From Apiotrichum sp. Y4204 (taxonomy: Eukaryota; Basidiomycota; Tremellomycetes; Trichosporonales; Trichosporonaceae), in contig JAMYHL010000008.1 in assembly GCA_025531455.1 (NCBI GenBank), positions 620,001-684,000 of the forward strand: 64,000 nt of DNA. The letters run 5' to 3'. The position numbers and the translations under genes are program-made. Below are positions 53,001 through 64,000 of the stretch, piece by piece. The notes below the pieces were generated by a model. That model had not been told where the DNA came from, did no database searches, and saw nothing but the letters and a program-made list of their open reading frames with translations. How positions within the stretch are numbered: position 1 is the stretch's first letter; every line of letters begins with the position of its first letter.

Positions 53001-56000
53001 GTCACCGACATTGGCATGATGACCTACGAGGAGATCTCTCGCCGTCTTGTCGAGCTCACCTACATTAACAACAAGAAGCGCTGGCTCGACATTTCGCTCC
53101 GCAACCTCACTGGTGACTGGCTTCGCCGTGTTGAGGAGCGTTTCGCCGGTGTCGACGGCATCCGCACCAAGGAGTCGCTCATCCAGTCGTACTCTGCCCT
53201 CGACGACCCCTTCCCCACCCTTGACCTCTTCTTCGGCGCCTACCCCAAGGCCAAGGAGCAGCTGGTCGCCTCCGAGGACAAGTCGTTCTTCCTCAACATC
53301 TGCCAGCGCCCCGCTCAGAAGCCCGCGCCCTTCATTCCTGTCTTCGACAACAACTTCGAGTTCTGGTTCAAGAAGGACTCTCTTTGGGCTGCCGAGGATC
53401 TCGACGCCATTGTCGACAACGACGCCCAGCGTGTTTGTATTCTTCAGGGCCCCATGGCCATCAAGCACTCGACCGTTGCCGACGAGCCCATTGCCGACAT
53501 GCTTGGCAACATTGAGGGTCTCCTTGTCAAGCGCATCCTTGAGCGCTACTACGACAACGACGAGTCCAAGGTCCCTACCCTTGACTACATTGGCGCTCGC
53601 CCCAACCTCCCCCACACCCACATCGCCAAGGAGACTGTTGAGGGCGACGTCCGTACCCTCGAGATCGGCGACAAGGTTCCGGACACCGAGGACTGGCTCC
53701 AGCGCATTGCCGGACCTGAGCTCTCGTGGGTCCGCGCCGCCTTCACCACCGTCAACGTTGTGCAGGGCAAGAAGTACGCCACCAACGCGTTCCGTCGCAT
53801 CTTCGCTCCTCGCAAGCATCAGACTGCCAAGATCACCTCGGTCAACGGCAAGATCCAGAAGGTCGAGCTTTTCGGCGCCATCCGCTCGGCTGGCCACGCT
53901 CCCTCCGACTTCAAGGCCGTTGAGATGACGTACGACCCCAAGACTCGCGAGATCACGCTTGTCCTCAACGAGCTCCGCAAGGGCACCTCTGTTCCCCTCA
54001 CCTTCCGCTTCCTCTACAAGCCCGAGATGGGCTACGCCCCCATCCACGAGATCATTGAGGGCCGCAACCACGCCATCAAGGACTTCTACTGGCGTCTCTG
54101 GTTCGGTGACAACGAGAAGCTTCCCCAGCTTGCTCTTGACAACACCTTCACCTGCGGCGAGACCAAGGTCGACGCGCAGACCATCGAGCGCTTCTGCGAC
54201 GTCGTTGGCAACCAGGGCGAGCGCTTCAAGTCGCTCCGCAACGACACTGTCCTTGCCCCTATGGACTACGCCATCGTTCTTGGCTGGCAGTCGATCATGA
54301 AGACCATCTTCCCTGATGCCATCGATGGTGACCTCGTCAACCTTGTTCACCTCTCGAACGGCTTCCGCTTCGTCGAGGGTGTCGCCCCGCTCAAGGCCGG
54401 CGACGTCTGCACCACCGAGGCCCGTGTCACTTCCGTGACCAACTCGGACTCTGGCAAGACCGTCAAGGTCAAGGGCTTCGTCCTCCGTAACGGCGAGCCC
54501 GTCATCGAGGTCAACTCTGCCTTCCTCTACCGTGGCATCTTCACCGACTACGAGAACACCTTCGAGACTATCGACGAGCCCGACTACGTTGTCTCGCTTG
54601 ACAAGCCTACCTCGGTCGGCGTTCTCCAGTCCAAGCAGTGGTTCGAGTGGGACGACGACTCGGTTCCTCTTGACATTGGCACCGAGCTCACCTTCAAGGT
54701 CAAGTCCAAGTTCCACTTCAAGAACAAGACTACCTACTCGTCTGTTCAGGTCACTGGCGCTGCCTTCATCCGCTCGCAGACCAAGGCTCTCGTCCAGGTG
54801 GCCACCATCGACTACGAGGCTCACAACGTGCACGGCAACCCCGTTGTCGAGTACCTGAAGCGTCACGGCAAGGCCGTTGGCCTCCCCGTTCCCCTCGAGT
54901 CGGGTGGCTACTCGCTCATCACCGATGCGTCGACTGCCACTTACCGCACTCCCGCGAGCAACGAGCCGTACTCGAAGATCTCGGGCGACTTCAACCCCAT
55001 CCACATCAACCCCTACTTCTCGGACTTCGCCAACCTCCCCGGCACCATTACCCACGGTATGTGGTCTTCGGCCGCTACCCGCAAGTATGTCGAGTCGGTT
55101 GCCGCCGACAACCACCCCGAGCGTGTCGTTTCGTACGACGTCGCCTTCGTCGGCATGGTTCTCCCCGGTGACGACATCAACGTCAAGCTCACCCACACTG
55201 CCATGCGTGACGGCAAGAAGGTCATCAAGGTCGAGGCCTTCAACCAGGACGGTGTCAAGGTCATCGACGGCCAGTCCGAGGTTCTCCAGCCCCCGACTAC
55301 CTACGTCTTCACCGGCCAGGGTTCGCAGGAGGTCGGCATGGGTATGGAGCTCTACAACAACTCGGACGTCGCTCGCGCCGTCTGGGATGCCGCCGACGCT
55401 CACCTTACCTCCGTCTACGGCTTCTCCATCATTGACATTGTCAAGAACAACCCCAAGGAGCTCACCATCCACTTTGGTGGTGTCAAGGGCCAGGCCATCC
55501 GCCAGCGCTACATGGACCTCACCTACGACACCGTTGACGAGACTGGCAAGGTCGTCACTCAGCCCCTCTTTGGTGACATCGACCTCTACACCACGTCGTA
55601 CACCTTCTCGCACCCTCAGGGTCTCCTCTTCGCCACTCAGTACACGCAGATTGCTCTCGTCGTTACTGAGAAGGCCGCGTTCGACGACATGAAGGCCAAG
55701 GGCCTCATCGACCAGAGCGCCGCCTTTGCTGGTCACTCTCTGGGAGAGTACTCGGCCCTTGCCGCCATCGCCGACGTCCTCCCTATCTCGGCTCTTGCCG
55801 ACGTCGTGTTCTTCCGTGGTATCACCATGCAGCGCGCTGTCAAGCGTGACGCTGAGGGCAAGTCGCAGTACGCGATGATGGCCGTCAACCCTTCGCGTGT
55901 TGGCAAGACCTTCTCCGAGCCCGCTCTCCGCGAGATTGTCGACCAAATCTCCAAGGAGAAGAACGTCCTCGTCCAGATTGTCAACCTCAACGTTGCCGAC

Positions 56001-57842
56001 CAGCAGTACGTTACCGCTGGTGAGCTCAGTGGTCTCGCCACTCTCACCAACGTTCTCAACGTCATCAAGCACCAGAAGATCGACCTTGAGAAGCTCCAGA
56101 AGACCATGTCTGTGGAGAAGATCAAGGAGCACCTCTCTGAGATCATTGACGGTGCTTGGAACATGATGGATGAGAAGCGCCAGAAGGAGGGTGGTGTCAA
56201 CCTCGAGCGTGGCTACGCCACCATTCCTCTCCCCGGTATCGACGTGCCCTTCCACTCTCGCTACCTCTGGCCTGGTGTCGTGTCCTTCCGCTCGTACCTC
56301 ATCAAGAAGATCGACCCCGAGCACCTCAACCCCGACCGTCTCATTGGCAAGTACATCCCCAACCTTATCGCCGAGCCGTTCCAGGTCAGCAAGGAGTACG
56401 TCCAGAAGATCTACGACGAGACCAACTCGCCCCGCATGGAGTCTGTCCTCAAGGGCTGGGACTCGGACAAGTGGTCCTCGCCTGCCAACCGTCAGCGCCT
56501 CGCCTACAACATCCTCACCGAGTGTCTCGCCTACCAGTTCGCCTCGCCCGTTCGCTGGATCGAGACTCAGGATGTCCTCTTCCAGCAGGCCAAGTTCGAG
56601 CGTCTTATCGAGGTCGGCCCCGGCCCTGTCCTTGCTGGCATGGCCACCCGTACTCTCAAGGCCAAGTACGAGGCTCAGGACGGCGCCATCGCTCTCAAGC
56701 GTGCCATCCTCTGCCACGCCAAGAACCAGAAGGAGGTCTACTACGACTTCGAGGATGAGGCCGATGAGGAGGCTCCCGCCGCCGCCGAGGAGGAGAAGTC
56801 CACCCCCGCACCCGCCGCCGCCGCCGCGGCTGCTGCTCCTACCCCCGCTCCGGCACCTACCCCCGCCGCCGCATCCGGGCCTGCCGCTGCCGTCGAGGAC
56901 GTTCCTCCCAAGGCTGTCGACACCGTCCGTGTCATTGTTGCCCAGAAGCTCAAGAAGCAGGCTGGTGAGATCCCTCTCTCCAAGTCGCTTAAGGAGCTCT
57001 CGGGTGGCAAGTCGACTCTCCAGAACGAAATCCTTGGTGACCTTCAGACCGAGTTCGCCCAGGCGCCCGAGAAGGGTGAGGACCTCCCTCTCGACGAGCT
57101 TGGAGCCGCCCTCTCTGTCGGCTACAGTGGTCTTGGCAAGCACACCATGGGTCTCACCAACCGCATGATCGCGTCCAAGTTCCCCGGTGGCTTTAACATC
57201 ACTGCTGCTCGTAACCACCTCAACAAGCAGTGGGGTCTTGGCCCGCTCCGTTCGGACTCGGCTCTCTTCTTCGGTATCCTCTCCGAGCCTGCTAAGCGTC
57301 TCGGTTCCGAGGCTGAGGCCAAGGCGTTCCTTGACGCCGCTGCCCAGTCGTACGCCTCGTACTCTGGCATCACCCTCTCTGCTGGTGGCGGTGGTGGTGG
57401 TGGCGGTGGCGGCGGCGGTGGTGGTGCTGTCATGAACTCGGAGGAGTTCGACGCCTTCGTCCTCAAGCAGGAGGAGCAGGCCCAGCGCGAGATCGAGCTC
57501 CTGTCGCGTTACCTCGGCAAGGACCCCCGTTCCGGCGAGAAGCGTGCCGACACCGAGAAGGCCAACGCCGAGGCCCTCCAGGCCAAGCTCGACGCCATCA
57601 AGGCCGAGCACGGTGACGCCTACATTGACGGCATTTCGCCCGTCTTCTCCTCCAACAAGGCCCGCACGTTCGACTCTTCGTGGAACTGGGCTCGCCAGTC
57701 GTCGCTCCAGCTCTGGTACGACATTATCCAGGGCAGGCTCGACCCCAGCGCCATGTACGAGACTGAGCCGTGAGTAGATTCATTTACATCGCGCCGGAGA
57801 ACAATTCACTGACAATGCAGTCGCTACCGCCCCACCGCCTAA
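50088..57842 (+). CDS. FAS1: Fatty acid synthase beta-type subunit carrying ACP (AT-ER-DH-MPT-ACP)
   Basis: Exons 50088-50645, 50694-51588, 51667-57769 and 57821-57842; 2525 aa versus about 2050 for a classical beta chain. Acetyl transferase with Ser near 295 (GATGHSQGI); FMN enoyl reductase from about 600 (PPIMVPGMTPTT; TGGRAGGHHS); dehydratase hot-dog fold near 1590 (GDFNPIHINPYF...THGMWSSA); malonyl/palmitoyl transferase with Ser near 1842 (AGHSLGEYSALAA), completed in the same chain by TECLAYQFASPVRWIETQD, which in other fungi is the start of alpha. Then an Ala/Pro linker, the ACP with its phosphopantetheine Ser near 2267 (SGGKSTLQNEILGDL), a poly-glycine linker and the pre-KR segment SSWNWARQSSLQLW. 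It ends RYRPTA from a 22-nt last exon. All active-site residues intact. Confidence 0.97.
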
Positions 57843-58248
57843 GCGCTGGCCGCGAGAGGCTCGTCCTCACCCCCACAAAGCGACACTGGTGACTTAGTCA
57901 ATGTCCTCCAGTGCCGCAAGGTAGACCGTTTACTATAGAGAAAGCTCCCCCCTGTTTCCGTTTCGTTTCAATTGTCGCATACATATATAGGCCAATACCT
58001 GGTCAAAAGGAGCATGCATCGGGTATGAAGTGCAATGAGCTGTGTAGCAATGAGATGTGCAGGAGCAACTTGCCAGCATTGAGCGACTAACTGTCGGAAG
58101 ACAATTGCTTCATATTGCTGTCTTCAGACAGGCCCAGAGAGAGAGTCTCACCATCTCGACCTATCCATTTACGATGCTAATATAATGCATTGCTAGTCTA
58201 TGATATTGTCAAAGTGTTCAAGTGTGAATCTCAACCTCATTTCTACAA
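57843..58248. other. Intergenic, convergent 3' ends
   Basis: About 400 bases between FAS1 and the TBC gene, AT-richer than coding DNA. Nothing beyond 3' UTRs seen. Confidence 0.6.
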
Positions 58249-60758
58249 TTACAAGAGGACGCCGTCGCTCTTTCCCTCAGCGACGAGACGCCTCCACTCG
58301 CGGCGCCACATGCCAATCTTGTCTCGGACCCCCGGCGTCCAGAGCATCTTGCGCATCCACTGGAGCATGGCGTCCTCGTCCTCGGGGACGTAGTAGCTGG
58401 AGAGGAGGGAGAGGATGGACTCGAAGGTCGCGCTCGGCGCAGCAAGGAGAGGGCGGTACGACCAGAGGAGCGCGAGAACGGCCATGATCATCACGTCGTA
58501 GCCGTCCAGGAAGAGAGCGTCCCAGATACGCAGCTGGACGTTGAAGGGCACAACGTTGACGAAGAGGGTGATGTAGATCTTGGCGCCCCACGCGGACGAC
58601 GAGATCATGTTTCGTTTCTGCGCTTGTGAGCTTCCGAGACTTTTGGCAAGCTTACAAAGGAGTCGTATACGTCTGGCATTAGACTTTCGAGGAGCCGCTC
58701 CTGGACGTAAAATGTTTCCAGCAGGCCAGGGAAGCCAGGTGCAAAGATGCCGTGCATGTCGTACAGGTCGTGCAGGCGTATCATGAGTGCGTACGCGCGC
58801 TGCAATGTGAGCGATTGCTTCGCAGAGGTTAAGACAGCAGATACTCACAGCAGGCTCAAAGTAACAGAGAAGCGTAGCGGCGATACTGCCCATACCTTGG
58901 CAGTATCCACACGTCTCACACACTTGAGAGAAGCCGTGGAGTACGTGGAACAGGGCACGCTGTCCGTGTCCAAAGCGCGTGCGGAACAGTGCGTGGCCCG
59001 AAATTGTGCGCGGAACATCGAGATCGATCTGGACATCCGACTCGGATGGCGCATCGCGCCGAACGACATAGTCGTTCTCTAATGCTTCGCACGACGTCGA
59101 GCCCTGGTGCTTGGCGGCTCGATCTTCCGCGAGCGTCCACCATGCAGCCATGCGCCATCGGTCCGGGATGCCCTTGTAGATGCGGGTCGGATGCTTTGCT
59201 CCCTCGCCATTTGACGACCACCGCCAGGCAAGGATGTTTCGGCCGTCATCCCGCTTGGCTACGCTCATCATCGCCATCCACTTCTCCACACGCTCCTGCT
59301 CCTTCTTCCGCGCCTTGGGTGAGACGGCATTACGCGTGTTGCTCGGGACTTTCGGTGACGGGGGAGCAGCATGACCGGCTTTGGGCGAATGAGGCGTCGG
59401 GGTCGTCGCCCGAGGAGCACTCAGAGAGCTCCGGACCTGGAGTTTCGGGACTTTGCCCAGTGGGGGTGCGGGAACAAGTGCTAATCGACCTTCACTGCGG
59501 CTTCTGGTAGGAGTGTCGACAAACCCATACCGATCCAAGGATGAGACAAACTCGCGTTCCTGGTCCGTCATGACACCTTCTTTCGAAGGGAAGACCATTG
59601 TCACGCGAGAGGTAGAGTTACTTGCTCCCCCGCGAGTACGTTCAACGCCCTCGTCCCATCCATCACCAAACACTCCTTCCACTTCGAGGCGGGCGTCTGT
59701 CATGTCAGCCTGGGTACACGTGTATCTTTCAATTGTCACCCACAAGTGGAGCGGACATGGTACGCGTCTGGGTCTTCGCCAGGGTATTGTGAGCTCACAA
59801 GACTGGCATTGCTGTTGGCGCCCGATATCGAGCTGCTGCCATTGGAGTCATTGCCGGTCGTGTTCCGCTGCGATGAGTATATCCGCGCAATGCTCGGGTG
59901 CACGGGTGATGAGTGGTTCGAACTTGAGGGCGAGAGGGAATTGGCCGAGTACTCTGGAGTCACAGCGCGATCTCCACGGATGCGTGGAGGGACGGCAGAT
60001 ACCGGCGAGCTGGGCTGGCTTGAGCGGGCCGAGATCGGTCGCATCTTTGGTGTCGGTGGTTCGCTCGCCGTGGCCCCGAATGTTGTTCCGGCAAGTGCGA
60101 TAGGAGTTAAGCCAACAGCACGCGCCTTTTGCTGGTGCTGTGCCGGTGGCAGAAAGGAAGGCAAGGTCGATGAGGTTGGCGATACGGGTAATGTGAAAGC
60201 TGCGACGCCTGCCAGTCCGCCCATAGACGACGAGTGTTGGCTGACGGAATCGTACTCGCTTTCCGTGTCGTCGTTGTCGCCGTTCTTGCTGTTCCACCGC
60301 GGGTCGGAGGAATGTGGTGCGATGTGGTAGGTGGTCTCCGTGTATGGAACGGTAAAGTCTGGTCCGCGACTGAGTGGCCGGGAAAAGTCTAAAATGGGGG
60401 ATCCTCTGCCGTTGTCGTCTGAATACGGCAATGCAGAAGGCGATTCCAAGTTTTCCAGCTCGTCCTCGTCCTCCTCGTAGCTCAACCCTCGGCCGTTTCT
60501 TAACGGGGAGGGCGAAGGATGACGCTGGTGCGTATGCGCGATCGAGCCAAGTCCCGCCGTGACGAGGCCGACTGCTGGTGGTCCCGCGTCAACGCCGGCG
60601 TGTGCCGTGGGGTTGGTGCTGTCGTCCCAGTGGCCGTTGGAGCTGCTGTATACTGACTCGCGTCCGTATAGCTCGTAGATGTCGTTTGCTTGTTGTGCGC
60701 TCTCAAAATGAGACTCTGGACGGGGGCCACCAGCGAGCGGCACGTGCGGAGGGTACAT
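58249..60758 (-). CDS. TBC-domain Rab GTPase-activating protein
   Basis: Switches off a Rab GTPase in membrane traffic. Exons 60758-59744, 59696-58849, 58799-58656 and 58617-58249; 791 aa. The first half is disordered and Ser/Pro-rich (including polar runs such as SSSISGANSNAS). The TBC domain starts at about residue 455: GIPDRWRMAAWWTL, then IDLDVPRTISGHALF with the arginine finger, GYCQGMGSIAATLL with the glutamine finger, PGFPGLLETFYVQERLLESL, and FLDGYDVMIMAVLALLW. Both catalytic fingers are present, so it should be active. The junction at 59744/59696 was chosen for phase and for a CTGAC branch site just before the AG. Start at MYPPHVP (60758); longer in-frame starts run into leader-like sequence. 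Target Rab unknown; resembles the GYP5/BUB2-like broad group only at domain level. Confidence 0.85.
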
Positions 60759-62223
60759 GTAGAAACGGAGGCAGTGGAATGACGGTAAGTTGTGGGGGTG
60801 TGGGGAGAGGGGGAAGGGGGAGAGGAACAGTCGTGAAGGTGGATGTTGGTCGTTGATTGGGTTGGCCTGATCGGGGATGTAGGCTGGGTATTGGTATGCG
60901 GATTGCGTAGCCCCTAGCTGCTGAGCCAGGTGTGCGGAGTGAGTTGGAGAACACTGGTGAAGAGCGGGGGAGAGAGGGCCAAGAGAGCCAGAGGGGGATG
61001 ATGCTGTTACCCCGACCACGAGTGGGTTGGTGGCTAGGAACGAAACCGAGAAAACGAGTGTGGAGAGAGTTTGACCTTGGCGTTGGCGCGGCGTGGCGGA
61101 GTGCTTGATGTCACAACAGAAAATGAAACAGAAAAATAAACGCGAGCTGTATGTGTGAAGTGTATAAGGCAATAACAAACTGGAGACCGATACTGATGAT
61201 GATGAGCAGTGACCAACTGGTGACGAGGAGGAGCAGGTGTCACTCTGTTTGTGTGTGTGTGTGTGGTCCCGTCTCACGTTGTTGTCGTGTCGGGTTGTGT
61301 CCCGCCGCGGCCCACTACAAAAGTCCAAAGGGGGAAATGGATAGGGCGCGACTAAGGGGACACTTGCAGGGAACAATGGATGAGATGTAACAATCCAGCG
61401 AGGGTCGGCAGGAGTTAAAAAGGACAAATCAACCCATCTATAGATCAACACATTCCATGCTCGTCTTGTCCACATGCAATCAAGGGCACGGTAACACGAT
61501 GCTCTCATGCGCAAACCCATCTCACCCTCGTTCGCCCCGCAACTCTGAAGGTCTGACATCGCTGGTCATTATCGAGAACGACTTCGGGAGTCGGGAGTTT
61601 GACAGCCCACAGATGTCCCTCACGACCTCCGATGGCAAAGAGTAGCACAGACAGGAACAGGCAGAGAACCAGAGAACAGCATCTAGTACAGAGTAAATAC
61701 AGAGTACTGAGTTCGTGGTCCTTAAATGGCTCCGAAAGTCAAACGGTTATCCCTGGTACAGAAGCCATCACGATGTGTACCGCGCGAGTGTGAAGTCTCT
61801 CCTGGCCTCCTGGATCCTGGAACCGTAGCGTCCAGCAGTTCCGGCACGCGCAGAAAATGTCGTTCACTTCAGCTGCACGACTGCCTGTATGCCTGTCATC
61901 CAGAGGTCCAGACACCACCACGCGCCCCGATCGTAAGGCTGGGGAGATCGGCGGATCCGAAGATCGGGGAGAGATCCGCGGGCACATGAAACAGGGAACA
62001 GATCACGATCAGGCGGGCAGGAACCACACGTGCCGATCAATGTCTCGCATCGCGTTAGACTGCACCAGTCGTCGGGATTGTCGTTATATGAAACTTTCAC
62101 AAACAGTGCCACTCATCTACAACTACCATGCTACCAGTCGCTGCCGTGTCTGCACCTCGAATGCTATCTGACATATCTAACTCCCCACAAATCCACACAT
62201 GTCCACATGCAATGATAATATGA
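60759..62223. other. 1.5 kb promoter region of the TBC gene and intergenic
   Basis: Pyrimidine-rich in the - strand sense up to about 61.3 kb, with a (GT)n run at 61245-61264 on the + strand. The rest (61.4-62.2 kb) shows no gene. Confidence 0.55.
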
Positions 62224-63780
62224 TCACCGGGCGAGGTGGAGTTCGCAGAGCAGCGCCTCGCTGCTGTCGATTACCCAGGTCTCTGGGTGTCCCACGGTGG
62301 CGTACTGTTCCAGGAAAATCCACTGCTTGGTCGAGAGGGCCTTCGGGTTCCCAGAGGCATGTTGCACAATCTTCCTCCGGATCTCGAGAGGGAGGCGACA
62401 GGTGCTGGAGTTCACCAACAGAGCGCGAGCAGGGGGCAGTGCACGTATCGCTGCGTTCAACAGTCGGTCCTCGGCCTCCCTGTTACGTTGGCAGACGGAC
62501 TGAGCGAGGGCGCGCTGTGCTGTGTACAGTTCATTAAGGGGCCTCTCAGACCCGACTGACGTGAATCGATAGCAACCCAGACTGGTAACAGTCCAGTTGG
62601 TGTCTGGCAAGGCTTCGAGAAAGAGTTCTATGTCTTCACTTCTGTGAAGCGGGGCATAAAGGTGGCTGACAGTCGAGCTCGAAAGATAACGCAACAATTC
62701 TGGGATGGTCGATAAGTCGAACTTTGTGTACAGAAAATCCAGGGAGCGGAGTCGCGGACAGTTGAGGCCACTGAGCAGCAATGCATACTGCGCCTCGGCC
62801 TCGTCATCGCTCATCGGTCGATCCCAGGTGGACGGATAGGGGTATTCCGGCCCTCCATTCAGAAATTGGACTTGTAGGATTACCAGGCCCTTTGGCAATG
62901 CTTGAGACAGCGCAGTGCCTTCCATGGGGAGGAGAAGGGTCAACGAGCGGAGTGCATTGAGGGTGGCCAACGAACGATACAGTGGTTCGAAGTGAGAGGC
63001 AGGAGTGTTTCTTCCAGCACAGCTTACGTTGACATCGAGACACTCCAAGTTGTCCAGTTGGGCAAGGGCGGCGGCAAAGTGACAGAGCGCTGCTTTTGAG
63101 AATGGTGACTCAGAGGCCATCGTTAGGACCTGCAGCGATCGTTGCCGACCGAGACTAGAACAGAATTCTTCAACTAGGTCGCCCTCAAGGATTGTTGGTG
63201 GCCGTTCCGAGTTCCATGGGATGGTCTCGGAGCAGAAGACTTGTAATTTCTCGAGTCCATTTGTGCGGGATAACAAGTCGGCGACTCCAGCCAACGTCGC
63301 GGGCATGGGACTGAGCGACAGTTTGCGCAGCGTAGGTATATCCAGCGCCCTGTATAGCGCATTCTCCACCACCGCGGTGGAGGGATTGTCAACGAAGAGC
63401 ACAGTAACGTCCAGCTCAATAATGGGCAGCCCATTGAGTCGGTGAGCCATGTCGACAGCTTGGACCGCTTGGGATGTGAAGAGACCTTGGCCTCTGATCT
63501 CCATTCTCCCGTCACCAGAGTTACGATCATAGGTCCACTCTACGTGCCCTTTGTCACCACTTCTTTCATCGCAGAAGCGGAATAGGGGCTGCAGGATATC
63601 TGACGAAAACGTCGGGTCGAGTCTGAACAAAAATAACACATCCACTGCTGTGAATGTCAGCCATCCTGCAATGCCACTTCCATGACAGCGACGCCCGGTT
63701 GATCGTTCGCCCCACTCACTATGATCGAGCGACTGGACGTCTTGATTGCTGCCTGTTTCGCTCATGGTTTCACTCATCAT
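62224..63780 (-). CDS. Hypothetical leucine-rich-repeat-like protein with C-terminal F-box-like motif
   Basis: Single exon, 518 aa (alternative starts at the second or sixth codon, all MSET-like). Irregular leucine-rich repeats run through the middle: IPTLRKLSLSPMP, NGLEKLQVFCSE, RSLQVLTMAS, DNLECLDVNVSC, NALRSLTLLLP, PRLRSLDFLYTKFD, with 25-40 residue spacing as in fungal LRR/F-box proteins. No F-box is found at the N-terminus. Instead a stretch near the C-terminus, CRLPLEIRRKIVQHASG, looks like the first helix of an F-box-type motif. No signal peptide or membrane anchor. Such LRR proteins tend to form fast-evolving families in basidiomycetes; function and partner are unknown. Intronless, unlike most genes here. 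Confidence 0.7.
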   Translation of the reverse strand: MMSETMSETGSNQDVQSLDHSEWGERSTGRRCHGSGIAGWLTFTAVDVLFLFRLDPTFSSDILQPLFRFCDERSGDKGHVEWTYDRNSGDGRMEIRGQGLFTSQAVQAVDMAHRLNGLPIIELDVTVLFVDNPSTAVVENALYRALDIPTLRKLSLSPMPATLAGVADLLSRTNGLEKLQVFCSETIPWNSERPPTILEGDLVEEFCSSLGRQRSLQVLTMASESPFSKAALCHFAAALAQLDNLECLDVNVSCAGRNTPASHFEPLYRSLATLNALRSLTLLLPMEGTALSQALPKGLVILQVQFLNGGPEYPYPSTWDRPMSDDEAEAQYALLLSGLNCPRLRSLDFLYTKFDLSTIPELLRYLSSSTVSHLYAPLHRSEDIELFLEALPDTNWTVTSLGCYRFTSVGSERPLNELYTAQRALAQSVCQRNREAEDRLLNAAIRALPPARALLVNSSTCRLPLEIRRKIVQHASGNPKALSTKQWIFLEQYATVGHPETWVIDSSEALLCELHLAR

Positions 63781-64000
63781 TAGCGACTGACATGGCAGAT
63801 GAGGGAATGTAGTAGTAATGGTGAGGTTGCGACAGTGTGGAGAAATAGGTGAGGACTGGCAATCAGAAACATACAGCTGTAGGCTATCGCTGCTTGATCA
63901 ACTTTCAATCCAGTTCAGTGACACGATACGGTAAGAAGAGGGAGTTGAAGAGATCGAGGGCAGGGCGGTGCTCCGCCGGAACAGAGTCGGCTCAGATCTA

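Noticed and set aside
51663..57611. A 1982-codon open frame on the minus strand opposite FAS1
   Set aside because: It mirrors FAS1 codons. Strong C/G third-position bias removes stop codons from the antisense frame. Composition is low-complexity Val/Gly/Leu/Asp and no domain is seen, while the plus strand encodes a complete FAS chain.

Overview
The window is nuclear DNA of a filamentous or yeast-like basidiomycete. Genes lie on both strands, are mostly broken by many very short introns (about 34-60 nt, GTRAGT donors, CTGAC/CTAAC branch sites just before the AG), coding DNA is C/G-rich at third positions, and the genes are typical eukaryotic housekeeping genes. The fatty-acid-synthase gene split described below and the overall style suggest a Tremellomycete, probably a Trichosporonales (oleaginous) yeast; the order-level placement is inference.

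Layout. 1-9.3 kb: tail of an unidentified gene, lanosterol synthase ERG7, a delta-12 (oleate) desaturase FAD2, a small secreted cysteine-rich peptide and a hypothetical gene. 9.3-12.2 kb: no gene seen. 12.2-24.1 kb: a RING-finger protein, a lipid-droplet-type serine hydrolase (LDAH family) with a long PNGV-repeat tail, the HIRAN/SNF2/RING DNA-repair ATPase RAD5, a small Myb-like protein, a SET-domain protein and an MCH-type MFS transporter. 24.7 kb: an intron-containing tRNA-Ile(UAU). 26-33.3 kb: a compact housekeeping block of an RBM39-like splicing factor, ALG1, TRAPP subunit TRS31 and RNA polymerase I subunit RPA49. 33.6-40.7 kb: two low-complexity proteins, a LURP-one-related protein and the methyltransferase EFM7, with a 2.6 kb empty stretch. 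41.5-57.8 kb: FAS2 and FAS1, head to head across a 4.1 kb intergenic region. 58.2-64 kb: a TBC RabGAP and a leucine-rich-repeat-like protein.

The most notable point is the fatty acid synthase. FAS1 (2525 aa) carries not only the classical beta-subunit domains (AT, ER, DH, MPT) but also the completion of the MPT domain, the acyl carrier protein and the segment that normally sits between ACP and KR in the alpha subunit. FAS2 (1433 aa) starts exactly where FAS1 stops and holds only KR, KS and the phosphopantetheinyl transferase. ACP and the PPT that loads it are therefore on different chains. Four other lipid genes (ERG7, FAD2, LDAH and, for glycolipid-linked glycans, ALG1) lie in the same 64 kb.

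Exon boundaries were built by hand; every spliced model keeps one open frame and its total length is divisible by three. No transcript evidence was available. No viral, mobile-element or CRISPR sequence was recognised.
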